Assembly (NCBI RefSeq): GCF_030687495.1
Contig: NZ_CP117435.1
Location: 4,220,501 to 4,284,500, forward strand
Origin: Pseudomonas sp. FP453
GTDB lineage: Bacteria > Pseudomonadota > Gammaproteobacteria > Pseudomonadales > Pseudomonadaceae
Direction of reading: 5' to 3'
Length of the DNA: 64,000 nucleotides
The notes under the pieces are model-generated. The model saw nothing but the letters and a program-made list of their open reading frames with translations. It was not told the DNA's origin and ran no database searches. This document shows, piece after piece, positions 55,050-64,000 of the stretch; position 1 is the stretch's first letter, and each line of letters starts with the position of its first letter. The position numbers and the translations under genes were made by a program.

Positions 55050-55653
55050 TCAGTCCAGCATCGGTACATGCTTGGGATGGCTGGCCACTCGCGCCAGCCA
55101 CGCCTGCACGGCCGGATACGGCGCCAGATCAAACCCACCCTCATGCGCCACATGCGTATAGGCATACAACGCAATATCGGCAATCGAAAACTGCTCGCCC
55201 ACCAGGTACGGCGTGGCCTGCAACTGGCGCTCCATCACCTTCAGCGCTTTGTAGCCGCGCTTATGGCAGGTGTTGTATTCCTCCAGGCGGTCTTCCGGCA
55301 TGTTCAGGTAGAACTGGATAAACCGCGCCACCGCGATGTACGGCTCATGGCTGTATTGCTCGAAGAACTGCCACTGCAACACCTGGGTGCGCAGGCGTGG
55401 TTCAGTCGGCAAAAACTCGCTGCCATCGGCGAGGAAGTTGAGGATCGCGTTGGATTCCCACAGGCAAGTGCCGTCTTCCAACTCCAGTACCGGGATCTTG
55501 CCATTGGGGTTCTTGGCCAGGAACTCGGCGGTCTGGGTGTCACCGTTGAGGATGTCCACGTCGATCCATTGATACGGGGATGCCCAGCAGGTTGAGCATC
55601 AGTTTGATCTTGTAGCAGTTGCCCGACTTGTAATCGCCATAAACCTTGTACAT
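55050..55653 (-). pseudogene. Glutathione S-transferase, one-base frame break
   Basis: The start MYKVYGDYKSGNCYKIKLMLNLLGIP (GST thioredoxin-like domain with the active Ser/Cys region) is in one frame; the rest (DILNGDTQTAEFLAKNPNGKIPVLELEDG, then the helical C-domain) is in another. Removing one C from CCCC at 55576-55579 (minus strand) restores IPYQWIDVDIL and a 200-residue protein. ESNAIL is the gamma-glutamyl-binding motif. Either a fresh pseudogene or a base-call error in a homopolymer. Confidence 0.88.
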
Positions 55654-55663
55654 GGGGCTCCCC

Positions 55664-56831
55664 TTATGCCGCTTGCGCGTGCTGTGCTTGACGGACCACC
55701 GCGGCCAGGCGCTTGAGACCTTCGTCCAGGCGGGCCGGGTCGATATGACTGAAATTGAGGCGCAACGAGCCCAAGTGTTGGTCCGGCTCGGAGAAGAACG
55801 GTTCACCAGGCATGAACGCGACGTCCTGCTCCAGCGCTTGCGCCAATAAAGTGCGGGTGTCGAGCGGCTGTTTCAAGGTCAGCCAGAAGAATAATCCGCC
55901 TTGGGGCACTTGCCAGTCGGGCCAGGTCGGCGAAGTGATGCGCCAGTGCGGCCTGGAACGCGTCGCGGCGTTCGCGGTAGAAACTGCGCAATTCCACCAG
56001 GTGATTCTGGTATTTTTCCGTGCCGATCCACTGCATCGCCTGCCATTGGCCGACGCGGTTGGTGTGCAGATCCGCCGACTGCTTGAGCTTGAGCAGGTGC
56101 GGGAACAGGTCCGGGCTGGCGATCAGGTAGCCGACGCGCAGGCCCGGCAACAAGGTTTTGGACACGGTGCCGGTGTAGATCCAGCTGGCTTTCTTCAGGC
56201 GCCCGACAATGGGTTTGGCGCTGCCGCCATCGAAGGTCAGCTCTCGATAAGGTTCGTCTTCGATCAGGGTCACGCCGAACTCATCGAGCAAGGCAGCAAC
56301 CGCCTCGCGCTTGGCCTCGCTGTAGCGCACGGCCGAGGGGTTCTGGAAGGTCGGGATCAAGTAGATGAAGGCCGGGCGATGGCGCTCAAGGTTGGCGCGC
56401 AGGGCGGCCAGGTCGGGGCCGTCAGCCTCCAGAGGCACGGTGAGGCAGTCGGCACCGAACAGCTGGAAGATCTGTAACGCGGCCAGGTAGGTCGGGCCTT
56501 CCAGCAGGATCTGCGTGCCTTTGTCGATGTACAACTTGGCCGCCAGGTCCAGGGTTTGCTGCGAGCCGCTGACCACCAGCACCTGGCTGGCCTGGCACGG
56601 TATGCCCAGCGCACGGGCTTCGGCGGCGAGCAGTTCACGCAACTGCGGTTCGCCTTCGCTCATGCCGTATTGGCCGATGTTGAGGGGCATATCGTCCCAG
56701 TTCAACGCGGGCAGCATGGCCTCGGCCGGTAGGCCACCGGCGAACGACATCACTTCCGGGCGCTGGGCCGCCGCGAGGATTTCACGGATCAGGGAGCTTT
56801 TGAGGCGCGTAACACGTTCAGAGAAGGCCAT
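55664..56831 (-). pseudogene. PLP-dependent aminotransferase (MocR/2-aminoadipate type), one-base frame break
   Basis: A class I/II aminotransferase: LPAEAMLPALNWDDM, ALQYGMSEGEPQLRELLA-like segment, PLP-binding pattern DEPYRELTF and the Schiff-base Lys in TGTVSKTLLPGLRVGYL. After residue about 302 the frame breaks; removing one C from CCC at 55919-55921 (minus strand) joins it to PQGGLFFWLTL and the normal C-terminus (LRLNFSHIDPARLDEGLKRLA), for 388 residues. ATG 56831 is chosen; a longer open frame to 57383 runs through the divergent MarR gene. Similar to 2-aminoadipate/valine-type transaminases. Confidence 0.88.
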
Positions 56832-56912
56832 GGGTTCACCGCTAGCGAAGACTGTGGGAAATACGTCAAACTGGTTGACCGAAATTACGACAGCCTGGAT
56901 GGATACGTCAAT

Positions 56913-57347
56913 ATGCTTGACCTTAAAAACCCAGCCGCCCAACAAGAAGCCATGCAAGCGTTCTTCTTCGGCTACCAGGCCTTCACCGCCAAGGCCGACG
57001 AAATGCTCGAACGCCGTGGCTTGAGCCGGGTGCACCAGCGCATCGTATTTTTTATCGCGCGTTACCCGACGTTGAGCGTGAAAGAGCTGCTGGAACTGCT
57101 CGGAGTAAGCAAGCAGGCGCTGAATATGCCGCTGCGCCAATTGCAGGAAATGCACCTGGTGAACAGCGTCGCGTCCGAGACTGACAAGCGCAAACGCCTG
57201 CTGGAGCTGAGCGAAGAAGGCCAGCGTTTCGAACAGTCGTTGCGCCGTGAGCAGGTCAAACTGTTGCAGCGCGCGTTCAGTGATGTCGGCGAACAAGCCG
57301 TCGCCGGATGGCTGGCAGTGAATCAGGCACTGAGTGCGGCGAATTAG
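56913..57347 (+). CDS. MarR-family transcriptional regulator
   Basis: A 144-residue MarR-type winged-helix regulator: LSRVHQRIVFFIARYPTLSVKELLELLGVSKQALNMPLRQLQEMHLV is the DNA-binding domain, followed by the wing (ASETDKRKRLLELSEEG). It is divergent from the aminotransferase gene, with 81 bases between, so it may repress that gene; a ligand is not visible. Confidence 0.9.
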   Translation: MLDLKNPAAQQEAMQAFFFGYQAFTAKADEMLERRGLSRVHQRIVFFIARYPTLSVKELLELLGVSKQALNMPLRQLQEMHLVNSVASETDKRKRLLELSEEGQRFEQSLRREQVKLLQRAFSDVGEQAVAGWLAVNQALSAAN

Positions 57348-57437
57348 CCTTCTATCGCCTTCCACAGCATCATTCGAAAACATTATTTGCTTTCTTTGTA
57401 TACAAAAGCATAATTCGCCTCGTGCGAGTTCCTGACC

Positions 57438-57499
57438 TACTGGTCAACAAAACCCGCCAGTACCTCAAAGCGCTGTTGCCCACATTTGTGACCGGCGCT
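57438..57499 (+). promoter_or_regulatory. Two adjacent hairpins in the leader of the purine permease gene
   Basis: TACTGG/CCAGTA (57438-57443 with 57457-57462) and AGCGC/GCGCT (57469-57473 with 57495-57499) form consecutive stem-loops 35-95 bases before the GTG start. Leaders of NCS2 permeases often carry purine-sensing RNAs, so this may be a cis-regulatory RNA; I could not match it to a known riboswitch consensus. Confidence 0.3.
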
Positions 57500-57534
57500 G
57501 GAAATAACAATAAAACTCTTGAGGAGTACTTGCT

Positions 57535-58881
57535 GTGGATAGCCGCAAATCTGAAGCCCCGACGCTGGACCTCTCCCCGCCCAGCAACAGCTGGCTGGAA
57601 CGCCTGTTCAAACTGCGCTTGCATGGCACCACAGTGAGGACCGAGTTGATCGCCGGCCTCACCACCTTCATCACCATGGCCTACATCATCTTCGTCAACC
57701 CCAACATCATGGCCGACGCCGGCATCGACCACGGCGCGGCGTTCGTCGCCACCTGCATCGCCGCCGCCCTGGGCTGCCTGCTGATGGGCCTGTACGCCAA
57801 CTGGCCGGTGGGCCTGGCGCCGGGCATGGGCCTGAATGCGTTTTTCACCTACACCGTGGTCGGCACCATGGGCTACACCTGGGAAACCGCGCTGGGTGCG
57901 GTGTTTATCTCGGGCGTGCTGTTCATGGGCCTGACCCTGTCGCGGGTGCGTGAGTGGTTGCTCAACAGCATTCCGGTGAGCCTGCGTCATGCCATGGGCG
58001 CGGGTGTCGGTTTGTTCCTTGGGGTGATCGGCTTGAAGACAGCCGGGATCATCGTCGATAGCCCGGCCACGTTGATCAAGCTCGGTTCGCTGCATGAACC
58101 CGCACCACTGCTGGCGGCGGTGTGCTTCCTGCTGATTGCCATCCTCAGCTACCACCGCGTCTTCGGCGCCATCCTCATCAGCATCATCGCCGTAACCTTG
58201 GCCGGCTGGGGCCTGGGCCTGGTGCACTACAACGGCATGATCTCCACCCCACCAAGCCTGGCGCCGACCTGGATGGCCATGGACGTGAAAGGTGTATTCA
58301 ATATCAGCATGATTAGCGTTGTATTTGCCTTTCTTTTTGTACACATGTTCGATACCGCAGGTACACTGATGGGCGTCGCGCAACGGGCCGGGCTGGTCAA
58401 TGCCGATGGCAAGATCGATAACCTGTCCCGCGCGTTGAAAGCCGACAGTGCTTCCAGCGTGTTCGGCGCGATGGTCGGTGTGCCACCCGTGACCAGCTAC
58501 GTGGAAAGCGCCGCCGGTGTTGCCGCTGGCGGTCGTACCGGGCTGACGGCCGTGACCGTGGGTGTGCTGTTTGTGGCCGCGATGTTTTTTGCTCCGCTGG
58601 CCGGCATGATTCCGGCCTATGCCACCGCGGGTGCACTGATCTACGTGGCAATGCTGATGATGGCGAGCATGGCGCACATCAACTGGGATGAAGCCACCGA
58701 CAGCATTCCGGCGATTGTCACGGCAATCATGATGCCGCTGACCTTCTCGGTGGCCGACGGTATCGCCTTGGGCTTTATCACGTACGTGGCGCTCAAGGCG
58801 GGCACCGGCAAGTACCGCGAGATTTCGGTGAGCCTGTGGGTGCTGTGCGCGATCTTTATCGCCAAATTCATATTTCTATAA
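57535..58881 (+). CDS. NCS2-family purine permease (guanine/hypoxanthine/xanthine type, AzgA-like)
   Basis: A 448-residue membrane protein with 12-14 helices. Family motifs: TTFITMAYIIFVNPNIMADAGIDH near the N-terminus, GLAPGMGLNAFFTY, and the substrate-site region ESAAGVAAGGRTGLTA. It imports purine bases with protons. The start is GTG 57535 with GAGGAG 9 bases before it. Confidence 0.92.
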   Translation: MDSRKSEAPTLDLSPPSNSWLERLFKLRLHGTTVRTELIAGLTTFITMAYIIFVNPNIMADAGIDHGAAFVATCIAAALGCLLMGLYANWPVGLAPGMGLNAFFTYTVVGTMGYTWETALGAVFISGVLFMGLTLSRVREWLLNSIPVSLRHAMGAGVGLFLGVIGLKTAGIIVDSPATLIKLGSLHEPAPLLAAVCFLLIAILSYHRVFGAILISIIAVTLAGWGLGLVHYNGMISTPPSLAPTWMAMDVKGVFNISMISVVFAFLFVHMFDTAGTLMGVAQRAGLVNADGKIDNLSRALKADSASSVFGAMVGVPPVTSYVESAAGVAAGGRTGLTAVTVGVLFVAAMFFAPLAGMIPAYATAGALIYVAMLMMASMAHINWDEATDSIPAIVTAIMMPLTFSVADGIALGFITYVALKAGTGKYREISVSLWVLCAIFIAKFIFL

Positions 58882-58892
58882 AAACGGAGTAC

Positions 58893-59522
58893 ATGATGAA
58901 CCTGGAAACCTGGCTACTGTTTAGCGGCGCTGCACTGATCGTGATCCTGATCCCTGGCCCGTTGTCGCTGCTGATGATAAGCAACAGCCTCAACTACGGT
59001 CTGCGTCGCTCGTATCCAGCGTTTCTCGGTGGGGTGTTTGCCTCGATCTGCCTGTTGAGCGCCTCGGCCCTGGGCCTGGGCGCGCTGTTGCTGGCGTCCG
59101 AACAACTGTTCAGCGCCTTGAAGATTGCAGGCGCGGCGTACCTGTTTTACCTCGCCTGGCAGAGCTGGCAGCAATCACGGCAACCGGCAAAAGCGGCAGA
59201 AGTACCGTACAGCGCGCCGGTCCCACGCTTTCGTGCGCTGTTTGGCCGGGCGTTTGTGCTGGGTGCCAGCAACCCCAAGGACATCCTGTTTTTCGCCGCA
59301 TTCCTGCCGCAATTTCTCAATAGCCAGCAGGCATTTCTCCCACAATTACTGATCATGATCGCCACCTGGACCGCCCTCGACCTGCTGTGCAAGTTGTTCT
59401 ACGGCCTCAGTGCCCATGGCGCCGCGCGTTACCTGCGCAGCGGCAGCGGCCAGGGCTGGTTCAACCGGGTGAGTGCGGCCTTTTTTGGGACTGCCGGCGT
59501 GGCGGCGTTGCTCCGGGCTTGA
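58893..59522 (+). CDS. LysE/RhtB-family amino-acid exporter
   Basis: A protein of about 209 residues with six membrane helices. The N-terminal pattern PGPLSLLMISNSLNYGLRRS and FVLGASNPKDILFFAAFLPQF are typical of LysE/RhtB exporters. It begins 11 bases after the permease stop, so the two genes form an operon. ATG 58893 or 58896 (GGAG upstream) are both possible. The end overlaps the DUF6543-type gene by about 60 bases. Confidence 0.9.
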   Translation: MMNLETWLLFSGAALIVILIPGPLSLLMISNSLNYGLRRSYPAFLGGVFASICLLSASALGLGALLLASEQLFSALKIAGAAYLFYLAWQSWQQSRQPAKAAEVPYSAPVPRFRALFGRAFVLGASNPKDILFFAAFLPQFLNSQQAFLPQLLIMIATWTALDLLCKLFYGLSAHGAARYLRSGSGQGWFNRVSAAFFGTAGVAALLRA

Positions 59523-62500
59523 GGCTGCCGAACCGGGCAAAATACAGGGTCGGCGGTTCTGTGGGGGTCCATTGGATACCGGCAATGATCCGTACCAGAC
59601 GCCCTTCGTCCATGGCCTTTTTCAGCGGTTCAAACGCCTTGGCATAGTGCGCCAGCACGCTGCGCCGGTTAAACCACTCGTCAGTCAGTTGCATGGCGTG
59701 AGCGGCATGCAACTTGACGCTGGAGGTGTTGGCCCAGCGCGTCAGCACGTAGTACCGGTTGCTGGAATGTGGATGGGTGCAACTGTAATCCAGCGTCGCC
59801 TTCGCGCCTGGTTTCTTGTCCAGGGCACGTACGATAAACCCCTGCTGCTCCAACACCTCTCGAACAGCCTTTTGCATGATCTGCGACCGCTCGATCAGGT
59901 TGGTCTGGGTGGGCAGTTGCAAAGAGCGGTGCAGCGGCTGACGCAAGCGGAAGTCCGCACGCTCGAACCCGGGTGTCGAGGCCGCATCCCCCAGATAGAC
60001 GGTAGTACGCGTGGTGCTGTCGAGGGGACGCAATAGCTTGAGCATGTCGTCGGTCTGCCCCACGGCATTGGGCGCCAGCCACTTATCCAGCGCGGCCTTG
60101 AGGTCGAGCAGGTGGGTCGCGGTGAGACGCGGGTGCGGGTCGGACAACTCCAGCAGCCGCTCGATCAAAAATCCACGACTGCTCGCCAACATGCCGGGAA
60201 ATGCCCGAGCCAGGGCCAGGTGCAACGGTTCGCTGAACAGCGGGCGGTGAAACGTCCACTGACCATTGGCCGAAACGGTCGCCGGTATGGGTTGATCGAA
60301 CAAGCCCGCTTCCAGCCAATAGCGGACATCCACGGCCGCCGCGTGCGCCAGGGGCTGATCGCGGGTGATGAACACCAGGTCCCTGAACGAAAGATTGCCA
60401 CCCTCCGGGAGCACCCGGTAGTAACGACCGTTGTAGTGCAGCACCCTGTAGTTGCGCGCCGGAGGGGCGACAGTCACCTGGAAGATCCCGCGTGCGGGCA
60501 ACAAGTCCGTCAATGTCAGCTCTCGCGCCACAGCCCAGGCCTGAAACGACTGGGGCTGAACCTGGGTCTGGCGCATGGCCCGATCCAGCGCTACCCGCGA
60601 AGGCGCTTGCCAGACCGTGGTGCGCTGCGCCCTGAACGGCTGCCACAACCCTGAACTGGGTCCCGGTTGCGGCGACGGCGGGGCATCAGCCCCCAGCAAC
60701 CACTCCCGCTCCTCGCGGATATACAGCACCAACTCCCCTTCGGCTTGGTCGCCCGGGCTTTTGATCCGTAGCCCCGTTTCATCTCGGCGTCGATATAGCG
60801 GGTAGCCATATTCGCCATCCACCAGGAACTGCTCGCCGTTTTTCACGTAGATGCCCTTCTCCCCCGCGCCGCGCAATGCAAGTGCGCCCTCGCTGGAGAA
60901 CGGCTTCTTGAACCGCTCCAGCACGCCCAGGGTGTGCGCAGCCGCCTGCGGCGTGGCCAGGGTATTTGCCATCCAGGCCTGGCGGCGGTGCAGCTGGCGC
61001 AGCGCCGAACGCATCGCACCCCGGCCCAGTGCCGCTCCAGGCCTGGCCAATTTGGCGGTTGGCACGAATGAAGTCAGCACATCAAAAAACGCCATCAGGG
61101 TGATAAACGCCACATCGACCGCGTCCTCTGGCCGGCCACTGAGATGGAAACGCCTCGCGGCGAGCAGCATTTCATACAGGCTGATGCCCACCCCTAGCAC
61201 AGGCACGAAGGACAAAAGCCCACGTACGGTGGCCTCCCACTGCTCGCCAAGGCGCTGTTCGCGGTACTGCGCCAGGGCCGCGCCCGTGTTGGCGCGGGCG
61301 TGCACACGGCGCTGGATCTCCAGCACGCGCCCGTGGGCCAGCACCGCCAGGGCATCACAGTGGCAGGTATTGACAATATCCAGCCAAGCCATGGGTTCGG
61401 CGTCGATCTGTTCGCGGATCTGCACCTCGATCGCCTCGGTGGCGGCCGCCGCGACGCGGTGCTTGATATTGAACGAGCGGACGAACCGGCTGATCTGCTC
61501 GTACAGTCCAAGAACGGCGTGCCCGAACAAGCGCGTGGGGATAATTTTGACCAGCGGCGCCACGCTGATGGCCGGCGCAGGACGATACCCCGGATAGCCA
61601 GCCAATGCTTCGGCCTCCCAACCCGGGGCCACCAGGCTGGCGAGCGCCCGGAGGTTGTCAGGGCTGGCCCCCTGGCGATTCAATGCAGCCCTGGCCAATT
61701 GCCAATCCGCGTACTCGCTCAACACCGGGAAATGCACTGCGCTCGGCCAGTACACCAGGCAGAGTGGCGAGCGCTTGTCGACGATCACCAACAGGCCGGT
61801 TATGTGCCGATCATGGGCCAGGGTATGCCCGCGCAAACGCACAAAACTCAGGGTCGGCGCGGGCACGCCGGTTGCCGCCCGTGGCGCCATGGCGCGGGTA
61901 AACAGCTGCTGGGCCGGCAGCGAAAGCCCTTGCTGCGTAGCCGAAAACAGCTGCACCCGGGCGAGCTGTCGCGCCGCACGATCAATCAGCGGCCGTGGCA
62001 ATCCCGTGGAGGACCGCGCCGGGTAAAACACTTGGCGGATCAGCTGTTGGTAGTGACCGGCAATGTCCAGGGATGCCAGGGTCTTCATCAGGTAGCGCGG
62101 CGTCAGGCGCATTTGCCACGCCGGTTGCAAATACCGCGCACGGTTCAGCCGCCACTCGGTCCAGGGCGCCTGGGGGTCGAGATTGTGCAGCGCCAGCTCC
62201 AGCAGGCTGAAGGTGGTGCGCTGCGGGCTGACGGTCTTTTTGATATGACGGTCACCCGGCGCGCAGGTACTTGCCCAGCCGCAGAAACTGTGAACCGACA
62301 TCGTCGGGCATATCCAGCAGTGGCTGGTCGATATCCACCCCCGGGAAGAAACCGTCCGCCGTCAATTGGGCCGTCAGACGCTGGCGAGCAAACGTCTCCA
62401 GTGACGGCAGGATGTGCCACAGGCGGCCCTCCACCGCCATCGCACTGCCCAGGTAGCGGCGTTGCAGGTGCCTATGGTTTTTTTTAGCGGCCGCAGATGC

Positions 62501-64000
62501 GGTAGCGAGCCAGGCTGGCTGGGCCTTGGCATGCCTCGCCGCCAGCCGGAGCAGCTCGACGTTAGCCAGGGCCGCGTTGCGCAGCGGGTTGTCCGGTACT
62601 TGCAGGTGCTCAAACAGTTCCTGGGCCAGGACCCGTCGCGCCAATGCCGGATCGCTGATTTCGCTGAACAATCGATCATTGCCAGCCAGACGCTTATCCA
62701 ACTGCCGATGAGCGTCGATCAGCGCCTTGAAATCGTCACGCAGTACATCGTGGGTCGCGACAACGTAATCCACCGCGAGCGTCAGTGACGCCGCCAAGCG
62801 GGCGGCGTGGCGTTCATCACGTTTGATACAGCGCCACAACGCCGAGTCATCAGGCCCGGCCAGGCTGGCCCGCAAGCTTTTGGACAACCCTTCGAGACAA
62901 TCAAACACTGCCAGGCCGCCATGGCTGCCACTCACCACCAGCACCACCGGCTGAAGCCGGGCCGGCGCCCCCTGGGCAGCTGTGGTGGTGACGACCATCA
63001 GCCCCCTCAGGGTGTAGCGAACAGGCGCACTGCCACTGACGCAGACGCGCAAAACACCGGTGTCGCTGCCTTGTCGGGCCGCCGCCAAAGGCGTGTTGAG
63101 CACTTCGAGCAAGCGATCAAGGTGGGTTTGCTCGATCACGCCCAACTGACGCATCAGCTGCGCTTCACATCGCAGCGCCTGGAGCTGGGCCGCAAACACC
63201 AGCGCTGAACGGTTGCGCGTGCCATCCGGGCGTTCGGTCCAGAACGCCAGTTGCAACAGGCGCTCACCGGCATCGAGCGTCCACTGCCTGACCGCCTGCG
63301 CCTTGGCCTGTCGCTGCTCCTGATCCTGCAAAAAAACCTGATAGGCGTCGGTTTCGCGGGCGGGGTCCTTGGCATCCAGCAGTGCCAGCAACCCTTGTTC
63401 ATAACGCCTGATGTGCAGGGCACGGGTGCCGCGCGGCAGGTCTGAGCATTGGCTCGCCAGGATAACCTCGGGTTGACGGCGCAGACGATCCCACTCCAAT
63501 AGCTCATCCAGCGCGGGGCCCCACGCAAGCGTACCCACCGCACGCCGCCGGCCCAGCTCGATGAACCGCATCAGACGCGCAGCCTGGCGGCTGGGCAGTT
63601 CGGCATCGAGGGGCACGTCAAGCGCGTAATTGATCGACAGCAGCGCGGCCCATTCATTGGCCGATTGCTGCTCCAGCATGGCGTGCAGGCTATGCGCCAG
63701 GGCGTCGCCACTGAGCGTCTGGCTGGGCTGCAGCGGTGGCAACGTTGCCACATCCGCCCGGCTAAAGGGCAGGTACTGCCACGCATCCCCCAGCAACCAC
63801 GCCTTGATCCGCTCGGGCAGTTGCGCCTGCAGCTGCTGCCAGGAGCTGAACTCATGAAACCCAAGGTGCAAGCCCGGCAGGTACACCACCTGCGTGGTGC
63901 TGTCTCGATAGAGGTGCAGCGCCCCGGGGATCGCCAGAGTGCCTGCGCTGGCGTGGGGCCACATTATCCGGCCTGCGTGCACCGTGGCCCAATCGCCGCC
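59461..64000 (-). pseudogene. Giant DUF6543-type toxin/effector protein, one frame break, cut by right edge
   Basis: More than 1500 residues in all. A 946-residue downstream frame and a 576-residue upstream frame join when one G is removed from GGG at 62255-62257 (minus strand): KYLRAGDRHIKKTVS then reads through. The upstream frame stays open to position 64000, so the N-terminus is missing. Features are the DUF6543-like segment YLPGLHLGFHEFSSWQQLQAQLPERI, a pair of hydrophobic helices (about 61110-61190 region, FVPVLGVGISLYEMLLAARRF) and a C-terminal globular part. Relatives in Pseudomonas resemble dermonecrotic-type or contact-dependent toxins; the activity is unknown. Real pseudogene or sequence error cannot be told apart. 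Confidence 0.75.

Noticed and set aside
56832..57383. N-terminal extension of the aminotransferase to 57383
   Set aside because: The extension overlaps the divergent MarR gene in full and has no aminotransferase character; ATG 56831 opens the normal MAFSERV start.
57535..57537. Standard purine riboswitch before the NCS2 permease
   Set aside because: The conserved loop bases of the guanine/adenine aptamer are absent; only generic hairpins remain, so no named riboswitch is claimed.

Overview
The window looks like the chromosome of a member of the Pseudomonas fluorescens group. The coding sequence is GC-rich with strong third-position GC bias. The gene order includes blocks I recognise from memory of other Pseudomonas genomes: rbdA-ABC-dsbA-trhO-bolA-DUF2059-fumC; pap near the NAGGN operon; and MFS-aroC-hydrolase-prmB-hydrolase-smr-folE. 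The intergenic REP/REPIN repeats (TGTGGGAGC... ends) and an undA gene are also typical of this group. Layout. (1) Positions 1-5178 are an AT-richer accessory segment next to a tRNA-Asn gene. It holds a cytosine-C5 DNA methyltransferase, a MORC/GHKL-type ATPase and the start of a Z1-domain NTPase, all leftward and tightly packed; a divergent Vsr T:G mismatch endonuclease; and one unrecognised protein. This is a restriction/defence-type MORC-Z1 operon that runs off the left edge. (2) 5.8-9.2 kb: LysR/lldD pair and a diguanylate cyclase. (3) 9.2-19.4 kb: undA (1-alkene-forming oxidase), the rbdA-type c-di-GMP enzyme (frameshifted), ABC exporter, DsbA-like protein, trhO, bolA, a DUF2059 protein (frameshifted), fumC and an EamA transporter. 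(4) 19.5-27.7 kb: thiolase, polyphosphate:AMP phosphotransferase, mnmC, and an LRR/NEL-type E3 ubiquitin-ligase-like effector. (5) 28-33.3 kb: the three-gene operon for the osmoprotectant N-acetylglutaminylglutamine amide, then yheU and a divergent csrA-family gene. (6) 33.6-41.7 kb: SDR, DUF3309, an LTA-synthase-family membrane enzyme, small membrane and ankyrin proteins, a long-chain acyl-CoA synthetase, DUF3509 behind a sigma-54-like promoter, and a small LuxR-type HTH protein. (7) 41.9-50.9 kb: an acireductone-dioxygenase-like protein with altered metal ligands, MFS, aroC, hydrolase, a coiled-coil membrane protein, prmB, an isochorismatase-fold hydrolase, smr, folE and a glutaredoxin-like protein. 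(8) 51-54.9 kb: a CitMHS/AtuA-like catabolic operon with a divergent LysR regulator. (9) 55-59.5 kb: GST and aminotransferase (both frameshifted), MarR regulator, NCS2 purine permease and LysE exporter. (10) 59.5-64 kb: a very large DUF6543-type toxin/effector gene, also frameshifted and cut by the right edge. A cross-cutting observation is that seven reading-frame breaks, in six genes, can each be repaired by removing exactly one base. That pattern suggests insertion errors in the sequence at least as much as true pseudogenes. The best candidates for new biology are the MORC-Z1/Vsr island with its unknown companion protein, the ligand-altered acireductone dioxygenase homologue, and the two effector-like genes.
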